DNA from: Gemmatimonadota bacterium
GTDB taxonomy: Bacteria; Latescibacterota; UBA2968; GCA-2709665
Length of the DNA stretch: 64,000 nt
Direction of reading: 5' to 3'
NCBI GenBank assembly: GCA_028877215.1
Contig: JAPPFJ010000014.1
Coordinates: 289,757 to 353,756 of the forward strand
Shown one piece after another: positions 50,911-58,920 of the stretch (position 1 is the stretch's first letter; the number at the start of each line of letters is the position of its first letter). A model generated the notes under the pieces. It saw only the letters and a program-made list of their open reading frames with translations. It searched no databases and was not told the DNA's origin. Position numbers and translations under genes: made by a program.

Positions 50911-52053
50911 TCAGGTCGACGCGTGACCGTCGCCGTCCGTTTCCTCCCGCCTGGCAATCCGCTCGATCTGCGGCTGGAGGTAGGACATCACGGCGGCGAA
51001 CACGACCAGGCCCCACCCGATGGAAAGAACGAGGTGGCCGGCGACCAGCGCCCGCGCCGCCAGGGACTGAGGGACGATTTCCGAGTAGTCCCTTGCCAGA
51101 GAGGTAAAGAAAGAGAATGCAATCCAGTCGATGACGCCGGATGCGGCGCCGTCCCCCGAGAACGCGTCCTGGAAGAAACGCCCCAGCATGCCGTAGAAGC
51201 CGGCGAACAGGACAATTAGCGTCAGGTACCCGATGGCAAAGCTCCCGATGGGCACCCACATCACCCTCAGGTACTCGGTGAGTTGCCTGTAAACCCGGAG
51301 CCGGGGCTGAATCCACACCGCCGCGGCCCGTCCAGCCAGGAACGTGGCGATCGGTACAATGATCATAAACACGATAATATAGATCGTGGCGACCACAAAG
51401 TGGCTGATCGGTACGTCGTCGATGCGGACCTCAGAGCCGTACCTCTCGTACTCCTGCGCAACCAGGAAGACAATGGCGGACCACACTGCCAGGGATCCCA
51501 GAATCAGCAACACGGGGGGACGATAACGGCGTCTCGCGACGATTTGCCCGTAGGAACCCGCGATGAGTGCCGTTGGCGCCATGACCATCAGGGACGAGAC
51601 AATCCCCGAATGCCCCAGCCCGGGCAGCAGACCCAGTCCGAGCAGGACGGACATCGTCAGGGACTCGAGAACGGCGCGCCGGTATCCGGTCTGCACCGTC
51701 GGCGAGATGCCGTCGATCAGACCCACGGCCAGTGCAACGACGGGCGGGACGATGAAAAGCGTCCCATCCTGGGGGATCAAACCGGCCAGAAGCGCGGTGA
51801 TCAGCCCGGCCACCGAACCGATCAGGATGCCCGTGGACAGCCCGGCGCGCTGTCCCACGCGCAGGCCGATGCCGATGCCGAACGCGAGCCCGGAACCCGC
51901 CCCCATGAGGACGTCCTTGTGCACGCCGGTGATCGCGTAACCGAACGGTACCACGACGCAAGCGACACCGGCCGCGATGCGGATGCTGAGCCACGCCAGC
52001 CGGCCGACGGTACGATACGAAAGACGCCCCTCTGGAAGTTCAAGTATCGGCAC
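50911..52053 (-). CDS. Polytopic membrane protein with ion-channel-like C-terminal pore
   Basis: 380 residues. The N-terminal ~250 have about six spans with Gly-rich helices (GAGSGLAFGIGIGLRVGQ, GLSTGILIGSVAGLI). The C-terminal part is two spans around a pore-loop: span IGYLTLIVLFAGFYGML, then WIAFSFFTSLARDYSEIVPQ (residues 310-329), then span ALVAGHLVLSIGWGLVVFAAV. The loop aligns without gaps to the SFVTLTTVGYGDIVP of 2TM potassium channels, but the filter TVGYGD is ARDYSE here. It may be a non-selective or inactive channel, or an unrelated membrane protein. Confidence 0.65.
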   Translation of the reverse strand: MPILELPEGRLSYRTVGRLAWLSIRIAAGVACVVVPFGYAITGVHKDVLMGAGSGLAFGIGIGLRVGQRAGLSTGILIGSVAGLITALLAGLIPQDGTLFIVPPVVALAVGLIDGISPTVQTGYRRAVLESLTMSVLLGLGLLPGLGHSGIVSSLMVMAPTALIAGSYGQIVARRRYRPPVLLILGSLAVWSAIVFLVAQEYERYGSEVRIDDVPISHFVVATIYIIVFMIIVPIATFLAGRAAAVWIQPRLRVYRQLTEYLRVMWVPIGSFAIGYLTLIVLFAGFYGMLGRFFQDAFSGDGAASGVIDWIAFSFFTSLARDYSEIVPQSLAARALVAGHLVLSIGWGLVVFAAVMSYLQPQIERIARREETDGDGHAST

Positions 52054-52082
52054 TACGAATTTCCCCTGAATCGCCGGTTTAT

Positions 52083-53672
52083 TCAGGTACCGAATGCCAT
52101 GGAGAATGCGATAAAGTCAGCGAAGTCGACGTTTCCGTCGCCGTCCAGATCGAACTTTCCGTCGTACGAAGCGGAATCCGACGTCAGACCGAAATGACGT
52201 GCGAATGCGAGGAAGTCCCGGAAATCCACCTGTCTGTCGCCGTTGAAATCCGCCGACCTCACCTCGGGCGGCCCGTCGAGCACGGCCCTGGCGTGAAGGA
52301 TGTGCGGTATTTCCAGCCCAGGTCTGCCGACGCGGTCGAACAGCGCCCAATAGATGTCCCATATCCGCGGATCCCAACGGCACAGCTCGATCCATCCCCG
52401 GATAATCTTCGCGTCTCCATCCTGCCGATCGACCCGGGAACCTATTTTCGGATTCGAGAGCGCCCCGTTCCACATCTGGTCCGTCAGCGTCCTGGCGAAC
52501 CGGAGCATGTCCGCCCGCGTGAAGACAACGCCCCGCCGGTAGGCCTCCACGGCGAACTCCACGTCGATGTGCCCATGGCTCGTGTCCTCCGTGACGCTCT
52601 TATCCGGTCTGCCCGCCTCGACCCAGTCCCAGTAAGCCCAGGTATACGCATCGCCCGTTTCCTTCAAGGCATTCCTGAAGAACGCGGCCATCTGCCTGGC
52701 GCGTTCACGGAACAGCAGATCGTCCGACACGTCTTTCAGCACCAGGTAGACGCGGCCGAGCGCGAGATACTGGTTGTGCGGGAGGATGCGGTTGGGAAAT
52801 CGTTCGGCCGACGATTCGGTAGACCGGTAGGCCCCCATGCCGGGCGCCATCCGCACCCAATGGCGCTCCTGCTTTCTCAACACGCGTTCTTCGATCAATC
52901 CGAGATAATCGCGCGCCTTTACCCCGTAGCGCGCCTTCAGGCTCTCGTCACTCAGGGCCAGTTCGATAAACTGCGCGATGGGGTACAGGATCATCCCCTC
53001 GTGAACGGCGTATTCAAGGGGGCGCACCGCCCACGTTTCCACGCGAAATTTGTCTCCGACTTCGGGGATCCTGTCCAGCCGCAGTTCGAAACCCGGAATG
53101 CCGGGGATGTCCTGACCCAGAGAATATGGACCGTCATAGACCAACATTCCGCGGGTGACGTCCCGCACCACGTACCGGTTCGATGCGACCCGTTCGACGA
53201 TGAACTCCGCGTCGATCGCCTCGTGGGCACGTTTTATATTCCTGACGGTGGCCTCTAACGGCGTTATGGACGCCGTCCCCCGGTTGTGCAGCGATTCGGC
53301 GCGCATCCGCGACACGGAATACCGGTCCGTGTGCCACCCGGGGATCCCGTCGCCGTCGTGGTCGCTCATATTGGCGACCATCCGGTCGAAGTGGTCCACG
53401 ATCTTATCCAGCCACCGAGTGTTCCGCGTTACGCGGTACATCTTGACGTAGGCGTTCAGCAGATAGCTTTCACCCCACGCCAGCGTGGCCGAACTCGCGC
53501 TTTCGGAATATCCCTTTCCGGCGTTTCTGGAGACGTCGTAGCCCACGAACTGCTTCGCCAGGGCCTCCGGGTCGAACCCGGCGGTCTGCGCCGGCGTTTC
53601 CCGTACCGCGAACAGCCCAAGGAAGCCAATCGCTGCGACCAAGGCGGATCCAACGCGATGATTCATCTCCAT
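52083..53672 (-). CDS. Secreted glycan-active-like protein with C-terminal dockerin-type EF hands
   Basis: About 529 residues, with a signal peptide (MNHRVGSALVAAIGFLGLFAVRETPAQ). The body (GESYLLNAYVKMYRVTRNTRWLD, DHDGDGIPGWHTDRYS, ARYGVKARDYLGLIEERV, NQYLALGRVYLVLKD, AYTWAYWDWVEAG, RGWIELCRWDPRIWDIYWAL) has the helical-toroid look of uronate lyases or heparinase/epimerase proteins. The C-terminus carries two Ca-binding loops, DFNGDRQVDFRDF and DLDGDGNVDFADF, a dockerin type I-like pair. ATG 53672 or 53666 both fit; the site before either is weak. A secreted glycan-active enzyme is a fair inference. Confidence 0.7.
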   Translation of the reverse strand: MEMNHRVGSALVAAIGFLGLFAVRETPAQTAGFDPEALAKQFVGYDVSRNAGKGYSESASSATLAWGESYLLNAYVKMYRVTRNTRWLDKIVDHFDRMVANMSDHDGDGIPGWHTDRYSVSRMRAESLHNRGTASITPLEATVRNIKRAHEAIDAEFIVERVASNRYVVRDVTRGMLVYDGPYSLGQDIPGIPGFELRLDRIPEVGDKFRVETWAVRPLEYAVHEGMILYPIAQFIELALSDESLKARYGVKARDYLGLIEERVLRKQERHWVRMAPGMGAYRSTESSAERFPNRILPHNQYLALGRVYLVLKDVSDDLLFRERARQMAAFFRNALKETGDAYTWAYWDWVEAGRPDKSVTEDTSHGHIDVEFAVEAYRRGVVFTRADMLRFARTLTDQMWNGALSNPKIGSRVDRQDGDAKIIRGWIELCRWDPRIWDIYWALFDRVGRPGLEIPHILHARAVLDGPPEVRSADFNGDRQVDFRDFLAFARHFGLTSDSASYDGKFDLDGDGNVDFADFIAFSMAFGT

Positions 53673-53798
53673 TCCGGGCTCAGAGCGCTTTCGAACAAAG
53701 GATGGCAGAAATAAAGGCCACAAAGGACAAAAAATGCCGATTCGTATCTCTGGCTCACAGTCATCATCCCCTGGCTCAAGCTGAACGTGACAAGGCCT

Positions 53799-54131
53799 TC
53801 AACGATGCGCCGGCACTTCTTCAGCGACCATGCGCGGATGGACATCGATCTGCACGTCCACTCGCTGGCCGAGCTTGTTGAGTACGGTCATGAGACGGTC
53901 GATCGTGAAGCGATCAAGCTGAACGTTGCGAATGCGAGTAAAGTCCGCATGGTTCACACCGGTGCGGCCCTCGGCCTTGCGTGTCGAAAGCCCTTCGTCG
54001 TCAAGAATGCCGATGATGCGGGCGGCCAGGAGCGCCTTGGTCTGCTGTACGTCGGCGTCGGCACGGCCGAAGTCGCGGAAGACGTTGCCGCTGCCATGCA
54101 CAAACTCCAAATCGTCTTCTGGTTTGCTCAT
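53799..54131 (-). CDS. higA: HigA-like XRE-family antitoxin
   Basis: 110 residues from ATG 54131 (GGGAG upstream). FRDFGRADADVQQTKALLAARIIGILDDEGLSTRKAEGRTGVNHADFTRIRN is the helix-turn-helix of the XRE/HTH_37 antitoxins. The C-terminus (RFTIDRLMTVLNKLGQRVDVQIDV) is typical for HigA partners of Gp49-type toxins. The ATG overlaps the toxin stop (ATGA), so the toxin gene is first in the operon, the usual higBA order. Confidence 0.93.
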   Translation of the reverse strand: MSKPEDDLEFVHGSGNVFRDFGRADADVQQTKALLAARIIGILDDEGLSTRKAEGRTGVNHADFTRIRNVQLDRFTIDRLMTVLNKLGQRVDVQIDVHPRMVAEEVPAHR

Positions 54132-54505
54132 TGCTGAAACTCCCTTTTCAATCGCTTTAGTCGCTCGCGGATCAGATCGATGTCCTTCTTCGGGGTACTT
54201 GTACCCCGCCTCGCCTTTTTCTTGAAGGCGTGTAAAACCCAAACCCGCTCCTCAAGTTGCAGGGCGTATACTGCCCGATAGGCATCGGTGCGGTGCTTGA
54301 GCGCCACCTCAAAAATGCCGGAACCGAATCCCTTCAGAGGCTTCGCGATGTCGGCCTTACGGCCTTCGGCTGCAACCGTCAGCGCCCGCAAAATAGCGTT
54401 CTGCGGCCCTTCGGGAAAGTTGCCGAAGGCTCTGCGGGCCGCCCTTATCCAAGAGATCGGCCGGGTATCTCTGCTTCTCTCAGGGTATGATGGCAAATAT
54501 AACAC
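54128..54505 (-). CDS. higB: HigB/Gp49-like toxin (RelE superfamily)
   Basis: 125 residues. The Gp49/HigB pattern is intact: AFGNFPEGPQNAILRAL, KPLKGFGSGIFEVALKHRTDAYRAVYAL and VWVLHAFKKKARRGTSTPKKDIDLIRERL. These toxins cleave translating mRNA. A GTG at 54505 gives the longest frame but lies beside a candidate -10 (TTATAT, 54502-54497) with a -35-like TTTGTT (54525-54520), so the true start may be downstream, for example TTG at 54496. Translation is coupled to higA through a 4-base overlap. Confidence 0.9.
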   Translation of the reverse strand: MLYLPSYPERSRDTRPISWIRAARRAFGNFPEGPQNAILRALTVAAEGRKADIAKPLKGFGSGIFEVALKHRTDAYRAVYALQLEERVWVLHAFKKKARRGTSTPKKDIDLIRERLKRLKREFQQ

Positions 54506-54644
54506 CAGGCGTCAAGAGGAACAAATTGGCGCCTTGGCGTGAAGCACGAATCCGGTGTGAGTGTTATAAATTCCCACACAGCTTTCAGCAATAGGTCGAC
54601 ATGGCCCGACGCCATGACCATTCCAGTCACGCGCGGGCGCTCCG

Positions 54645-57107
54645 TCAACCTCCGTACTGAAAGCGTATTTCGCGTTCCTCGCTCTTGCCGCTGACGAGGT
54701 CCTTGATTTCGACTTCAAGCACGTTCACGCCGTGTTTGACCTTGTCGAGGTCGATTTCCAGGTAACTCTGTTCGTTCGGTTCGGTACCGTCATGTTCGTA
54801 CGAAATCGAGACCGAGGGTCTCTTGCTTCTGAACAGCGAGCGGAGACCGGACGCCACCGAACCGAGCGCGCCGCGGATGGGTTTCGAAACGTACCGCACA
54901 ACGTACTTGACCTTGAAACGGGTCTGGCCGAAGCGATTCTTCTTCAGGTTGTAGATCTCGTAGTATGCATATACCTGCTGGGCTCCGCGGTAGTTCCGGG
55001 TTGGCATCGGCACAACCCACACGTCTCCCTTTTTAAATCGCTCCTGCAGCTTCGTTTCACCAATTGTGGCGGCGAGTTGAATATCGCTGATCCGAAGCCG
55101 GTCATCGGGATACTCCTTCACGTCCACCGTCTGCCTGTATATGCCGTTGTGGCCGGAAAGCAGGTCCTTGATCTGAACCTGAAGGTCGTATTTCCCGGGC
55201 GGGACCTGGAGTTTGAGCAGTTCCGGCATAAACGCTTTCTGTACGCCGCTGAAATCGCTAGCGACCCTGTAGGCGCGACTGGAAGACGTACGATGGATAA
55301 CGCTGTAATCCGCCGGGGCCAGAGCAAGCGCGCACTTGACCTGGATGTACGACACGTCGCGTCTCTGTCCGATCTTGACCTGTGCGGCCGGTATTCCGTA
55401 GTAGACCTCCAGCGTGGTCCCGCCCTCCGGCGCGCGGAAGCTGGCGAGATCGAAGTAGAAGTCCAGCGGGGGGTGGTGAAACCTGGGGCGGTAGACGTCG
55501 GGCATGCGGGAAACCGCATTGCGAAAGACCACGCGCGGCGCGTATTCCGTAAACCGGGCAAGCCGGGACACGTCCGTGTCGAGCGATGGAGGCGGTATGG
55601 GCGCGAAGTCGAACGCCCCCGTTCCCCTTTCGTCAGTAAACGTAATTTCCATGCCGTTTCCGATACCCGTGTACGTCCAGGTTTCCCAGGGCACGGTGCC
55701 GACCTCGTTGTCCAGAGTGATCGGGGCGTACCCGCCGAAATTGAGCCGGGTATTCAGATCCCCGAACTCGTCGAAACGGCTGTTTTCCCTGATCGCCGCC
55801 ATGGGATCCTGTTCTTTTTCCGCCAGTGCGGAAACCTGGGAGGCGTCAATGCCGACGTCGTCGTCAGCCGTTGTCGCGCCGGCTGCATCGGGGGTAACCC
55901 GCTGGTCGAAGAGCGTGGCCTCCAGATGGCTGCGGTTCGCCCTTACCGGAAACACGGGGCCTGTAAACGTCAACAGCGCGGCTTCGTCGCCGTAGAGCGC
56001 TACCGCCATCCGGTCCCGTACGGCCTGGACCTTCGGATTCTGCACAAATTGCCTGCGCGTGGACCGGGACCGGTAATCCGGCTGTCCGTAGCGTATGTAG
56101 ACCTCCCCTCGCTTGTCCCAGGGGCTGGCGGCGGCGGCGAAGAAGGTCCGGGCGTACCAGACCCGGCGATAGTGCTCGATGACCCGTTCGTTGATCGCGG
56201 TCAGGATATCGGAGTCCCTCTTCAGCCAGAACCTGTTGAGGAAGGTCGCCTTCTCCTCCTCCGCGGCGGCCCGGTACGCTTCGAGTTCCTCCGCGGAGGC
56301 GACCAGTGAGATATCGGTATAGAGTTCACGCTCCGGGGGGTCCAGCGTCTGCAGATACCGCTCGAAGAGCTCCAGGGCACGTCCGAACCGTTCCAGGTAG
56401 AAGTGCGCCTGCGCGGCCAGTGGAAGCAGCCGGTTTTCCGACGGGTGCGTTTCGATAAAGGGCGTTATGTATTCGTCGATTTTGTCGAACAACCCGAGCT
56501 GGACCAGCGAGAGTCCGAATTCGTAGCGTCCTTCGGGGTTGTCGGGTTCGAGTTCGATGTAGGTCGTGTAATAGCCCAGGGCCTTTTCGTGGTCTTCTTC
56601 AAACCGTCCGTAGGCCTCCCCCAGGAGCTGGTATGCCGGCCCGTAGGCCGCGTTGATCTCGATGGCGGACCTCGCTTCACCCACGGCCTGGCGAAAATTG
56701 AAAAACGCCTCCAAGCCCCTTCCCGAGTTTCGCAATCTGGCGAGTCCGAGCCCCACGTAGGTGCCGGGAAGGTCCGAATCGAGCTTCTTCGCTGATTCGA
56801 ATGCAATGATGGCGGATTCGAAATCTTCCGCTTTCAACAGGGCGTACCCCTGGCGTGTCAGGAAGTCGACGTCGTCCGGAAACGATTCGACAAGCCGGCC
56901 GAGAATTTTGGCGGCTTCCCTGAAAGCGCCCGAGTGCACGTGCCGTTCGGCCGCGGATTCCAGCGAGTCTCGCACGGCAGGGCGAACGATGGGACGGGAC
57001 CGCTCGACCGCGGGCGTCTCAGACCCCGCGGCAACAGCGAGAACCCACAACCAGACGCACATTCGGGCAGGGCGGCAGGGACTGCAACGACGCATTTGGT
57101 TTTTCAT
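54645..57107 (-). CDS. TPR protein with GWxTD-like C-terminal region
   Basis: 820 residues. An N-terminal hydrophobic segment (CVWLWVLAVAAGSETPA) is followed by tetratricopeptide repeats at about 40-280 (LVESFPDDVDFLTRQGYALLKAEDFESAIIAF, AYGPAYQLLGEAYGRFEEDHEKALGYYTTYIEL). The later part has FLNRFWLKRDSDILTAINE and SPWDKRGEVYIRYGQPDY, the block that in GWxTD proteins carries GWxTD before RGRIYI-YG-PD; here the motif is changed to PWDKRG. The C-terminus is a beta-rich domain ending EVEIKDLVSGKSEEREIRFQ. GWxTD proteins of Bacteroidetes/Acidobacteria-type genomes are envelope proteins of unknown role. Confidence 0.8.
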   Translation of the reverse strand: MKNQMRRCSPCRPARMCVWLWVLAVAAGSETPAVERSRPIVRPAVRDSLESAAERHVHSGAFREAAKILGRLVESFPDDVDFLTRQGYALLKAEDFESAIIAFESAKKLDSDLPGTYVGLGLARLRNSGRGLEAFFNFRQAVGEARSAIEINAAYGPAYQLLGEAYGRFEEDHEKALGYYTTYIELEPDNPEGRYEFGLSLVQLGLFDKIDEYITPFIETHPSENRLLPLAAQAHFYLERFGRALELFERYLQTLDPPERELYTDISLVASAEELEAYRAAAEEEKATFLNRFWLKRDSDILTAINERVIEHYRRVWYARTFFAAAASPWDKRGEVYIRYGQPDYRSRSTRRQFVQNPKVQAVRDRMAVALYGDEAALLTFTGPVFPVRANRSHLEATLFDQRVTPDAAGATTADDDVGIDASQVSALAEKEQDPMAAIRENSRFDEFGDLNTRLNFGGYAPITLDNEVGTVPWETWTYTGIGNGMEITFTDERGTGAFDFAPIPPPSLDTDVSRLARFTEYAPRVVFRNAVSRMPDVYRPRFHHPPLDFYFDLASFRAPEGGTTLEVYYGIPAAQVKIGQRRDVSYIQVKCALALAPADYSVIHRTSSSRAYRVASDFSGVQKAFMPELLKLQVPPGKYDLQVQIKDLLSGHNGIYRQTVDVKEYPDDRLRISDIQLAATIGETKLQERFKKGDVWVVPMPTRNYRGAQQVYAYYEIYNLKKNRFGQTRFKVKYVVRYVSKPIRGALGSVASGLRSLFRSKRPSVSISYEHDGTEPNEQSYLEIDLDKVKHGVNVLEVEIKDLVSGKSEEREIRFQYGG

Positions 57108-57360
57108 AGCCTTGCTCCGCGAACCGGTTTCTTGATTGGACGTTTCGTAAACAACGTTGACCGTTCTATGGAAAACTATCCAACCTGCTGTTCCGGGTCA
57201 ACAGCCCACAGTCACACCAACGCCAGGAGGTCTTCTTTACGGGGCACCCGTATGCACGGTACCGCGAACCTTATGAGGTCCGTCATTCGCATTAAACTTG
57301 GGCCGGTGACGGCCCAAGTCAAGCGAAAAGCGTTCCCGCTGGCTCCGCTCGCGAAAACCC

Positions 57361-57389
57361 TTGACCTGTGCAGCCGCGCAAGCTATTTA
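57361..57389 (+). promoter_or_regulatory. Promoter for the D-threonine aldolase-like gene
   Basis: TTGACC (57361-57366), a 17-base spacer and TATTTA (57384-57389). The ATG of the gene is at 57435, with AAGGAG upstream. The remaining part of the 327-base gap 57108-57434 shows no gene; it separates this gene from the divergent GWxTD gene. Confidence 0.6.
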
Positions 57390-57434
57390 ATGGCACTGAG
57401 TTCAAAGCGACGACTCACGGCGAAGGAGACCTGC

Positions 57435-58496
57435 ATGCGCATCGACGAACTGGACACGCCTGTCCTCGTCATCAACCTGGACGCACTCGAAGAAAACCTG
57501 AAACGATACCACGGCTATTTCAAAAAACACGGCATCGGATTCCGTCCCCACATCAAGACCCACAAGACCCTGGCCGTCGCCCACATGCAATTGAAGCACG
57601 GCGCAATCGGCCTCACCTGCCAGAAACTGGGCGAAGCCGAAGTCCTGGCGGCGGGAGGAATCGACACCGACCTTCTCATTCCCTACAACATCATGGGCGC
57701 ACAGAAACTCGACCGGCTTACGGCCCTGGCAAAACGACTGCCGATAACCCTCGCCCCGGACTCCGAATTCACCGTCAGAGGACTCTCCCGCGCCGCTGCT
57801 TGCGGAGGCGTTTCCATCGGTATTTTGATCGAAGTGGAAATGGGATTTGAACGCACGGGCGTTCCCACGCCGCAGGAGGCCGCTGATCTGGCGAAGCTCG
57901 TCCTCGACCTTCCCGGACTGGAACTGAGGGGTTTCATGGGCTTTCCCACGCCGCCCGATTCCAGACCGCTCATTCAGGAAACCATCGACCTGTTCGACAG
58001 GGCCGGCCTGCCTCGCGACGTCGTGAGCGGCGGCGGCACCCCCCATGCGCTGGACGCCCACAAGATCCCCGAACTCACCGAGTACCGCGCCGGCGAATAC
58101 CCCGTAGGCGGCGCCATGCACCTGGCCGAAGGCCGGCACACCGTGGATCAGTGCGCGCTCCGCGTGATCACCACTGTCGTGAGCAGGCCTACCGGTGACC
58201 GCATGTTCCTGGATGCCGGCAGCAAGTCGTTGAGCGCATCCGTCTACAAGACGGAACGGGGAGACAGCATGGGACATATCGTCGAATACCCCGACGCGCT
58301 CATCGGAGTCGCGTCCGAAGAGCACGGCCACGTGGACATCTCACAGTGCCCGGTCAAACCGGAGATCGGCGAGCGCGTGCAGGTGCTTCCCGTTCACCCC
58401 TGCCCCTGCGTCAACGAACACGACGTCATGGTCGCCACCCGCAACGGAATGGTCGAAGCGACGTGGCCGGTACACGCGCGCGGGCGAATTCGCTGA
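57435..58496 (+). CDS. D-threonine aldolase / D-serine dehydratase-like PLP enzyme
   Basis: 353 residues from ATG 57435, with AAGGAG 6 bases upstream. ELDTPVLVINLDALEENL and GFRPHIKTHKT (Schiff-base Lys about residue 41) open the alanine-racemase-type fold III barrel. SGGGTPHALDA binds the phosphate, and VLPVHPCPCVNEHD near the end is the metal site (His and Cys) of D-threonine aldolases. The reaction is likely retro-aldol cleavage of a D-beta-hydroxy amino acid, or dehydration of D-serine, with PLP and a divalent metal. The length is normal for the family. Neighbouring genes do not narrow the substrate. Confidence 0.92.
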   Translation: MRIDELDTPVLVINLDALEENLKRYHGYFKKHGIGFRPHIKTHKTLAVAHMQLKHGAIGLTCQKLGEAEVLAAGGIDTDLLIPYNIMGAQKLDRLTALAKRLPITLAPDSEFTVRGLSRAAACGGVSIGILIEVEMGFERTGVPTPQEAADLAKLVLDLPGLELRGFMGFPTPPDSRPLIQETIDLFDRAGLPRDVVSGGGTPHALDAHKIPELTEYRAGEYPVGGAMHLAEGRHTVDQCALRVITTVVSRPTGDRMFLDAGSKSLSASVYKTERGDSMGHIVEYPDALIGVASEEHGHVDISQCPVKPEIGERVQVLPVHPCPCVNEHDVMVATRNGMVEATWPVHARGRIR

Positions 58497-58550
58497 ATAG
58501 CGTTTGCCTCAATCCAAAGAAAGGCAACGGTAAGACTGGCCTCAAAAGCG

Positions 58551-58574
58551 CGAGAATACGAGAATACGAGAATA
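58551..58574. repeat. Short tandem repeat (CGAGAATA)3
   Basis: Three head-to-tail 8-base units at 58551-58574, with another isolated unit at 58593-58600. It is non-coding, just after the D-threonine aldolase-like gene, and a candidate slippage site. Confidence 0.75.
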
Positions 58575-58772
58575 CGAAAAAGGCGAAAGGCGCGAGAATA
58601 CGAAATACGCGGAATTGACGGTGTTGACAGTGATCCGCAATCGGGAACCAATCGCAACCTGGTTTTCGTTATCCGGGTCAGACCCGTACAAAATTGCCAT
58701 TTCAAGCCACTATTCGAACGTCATCTCTGAGAATCCCATGGTTCCTGGACAGCGGTGACCCGAACCCTTACA

Positions 58773-58889
58773 TAACAGCCCGTTGAAAAAACCGATCCGG
58801 GCTACGGCCGGCCCTTGCGGTCGAATTACTGCGTTGCGCGCCCTCGCCGAATCGCAGGATGGGACTCGGTTGCGCGCCTGGCCTTGCAG
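58773..58889 (+). repeat. Dispersed MITE-like element, family 1, copy C (truncated), flanked by 17-base direct repeats
   Basis: It starts TAACAGCCCGTTGAAAAAA like copies A and B but is cut after GCGCGCCTGGCCTTGCAG, losing the far end. GACCCGAACCCTTACAT (58757-58773) and GACCCGAACCATTACAT (58889-58905) flank it, differing at one base. This looks like a target-site or recombination duplication around the insertion. The element lies just upstream of the dockerin/Big2 gene. Confidence 0.8.
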
Positions 58890-58920
58890 ACCCGAACCAT
58901 TACATCAGGACGTGCATGCC

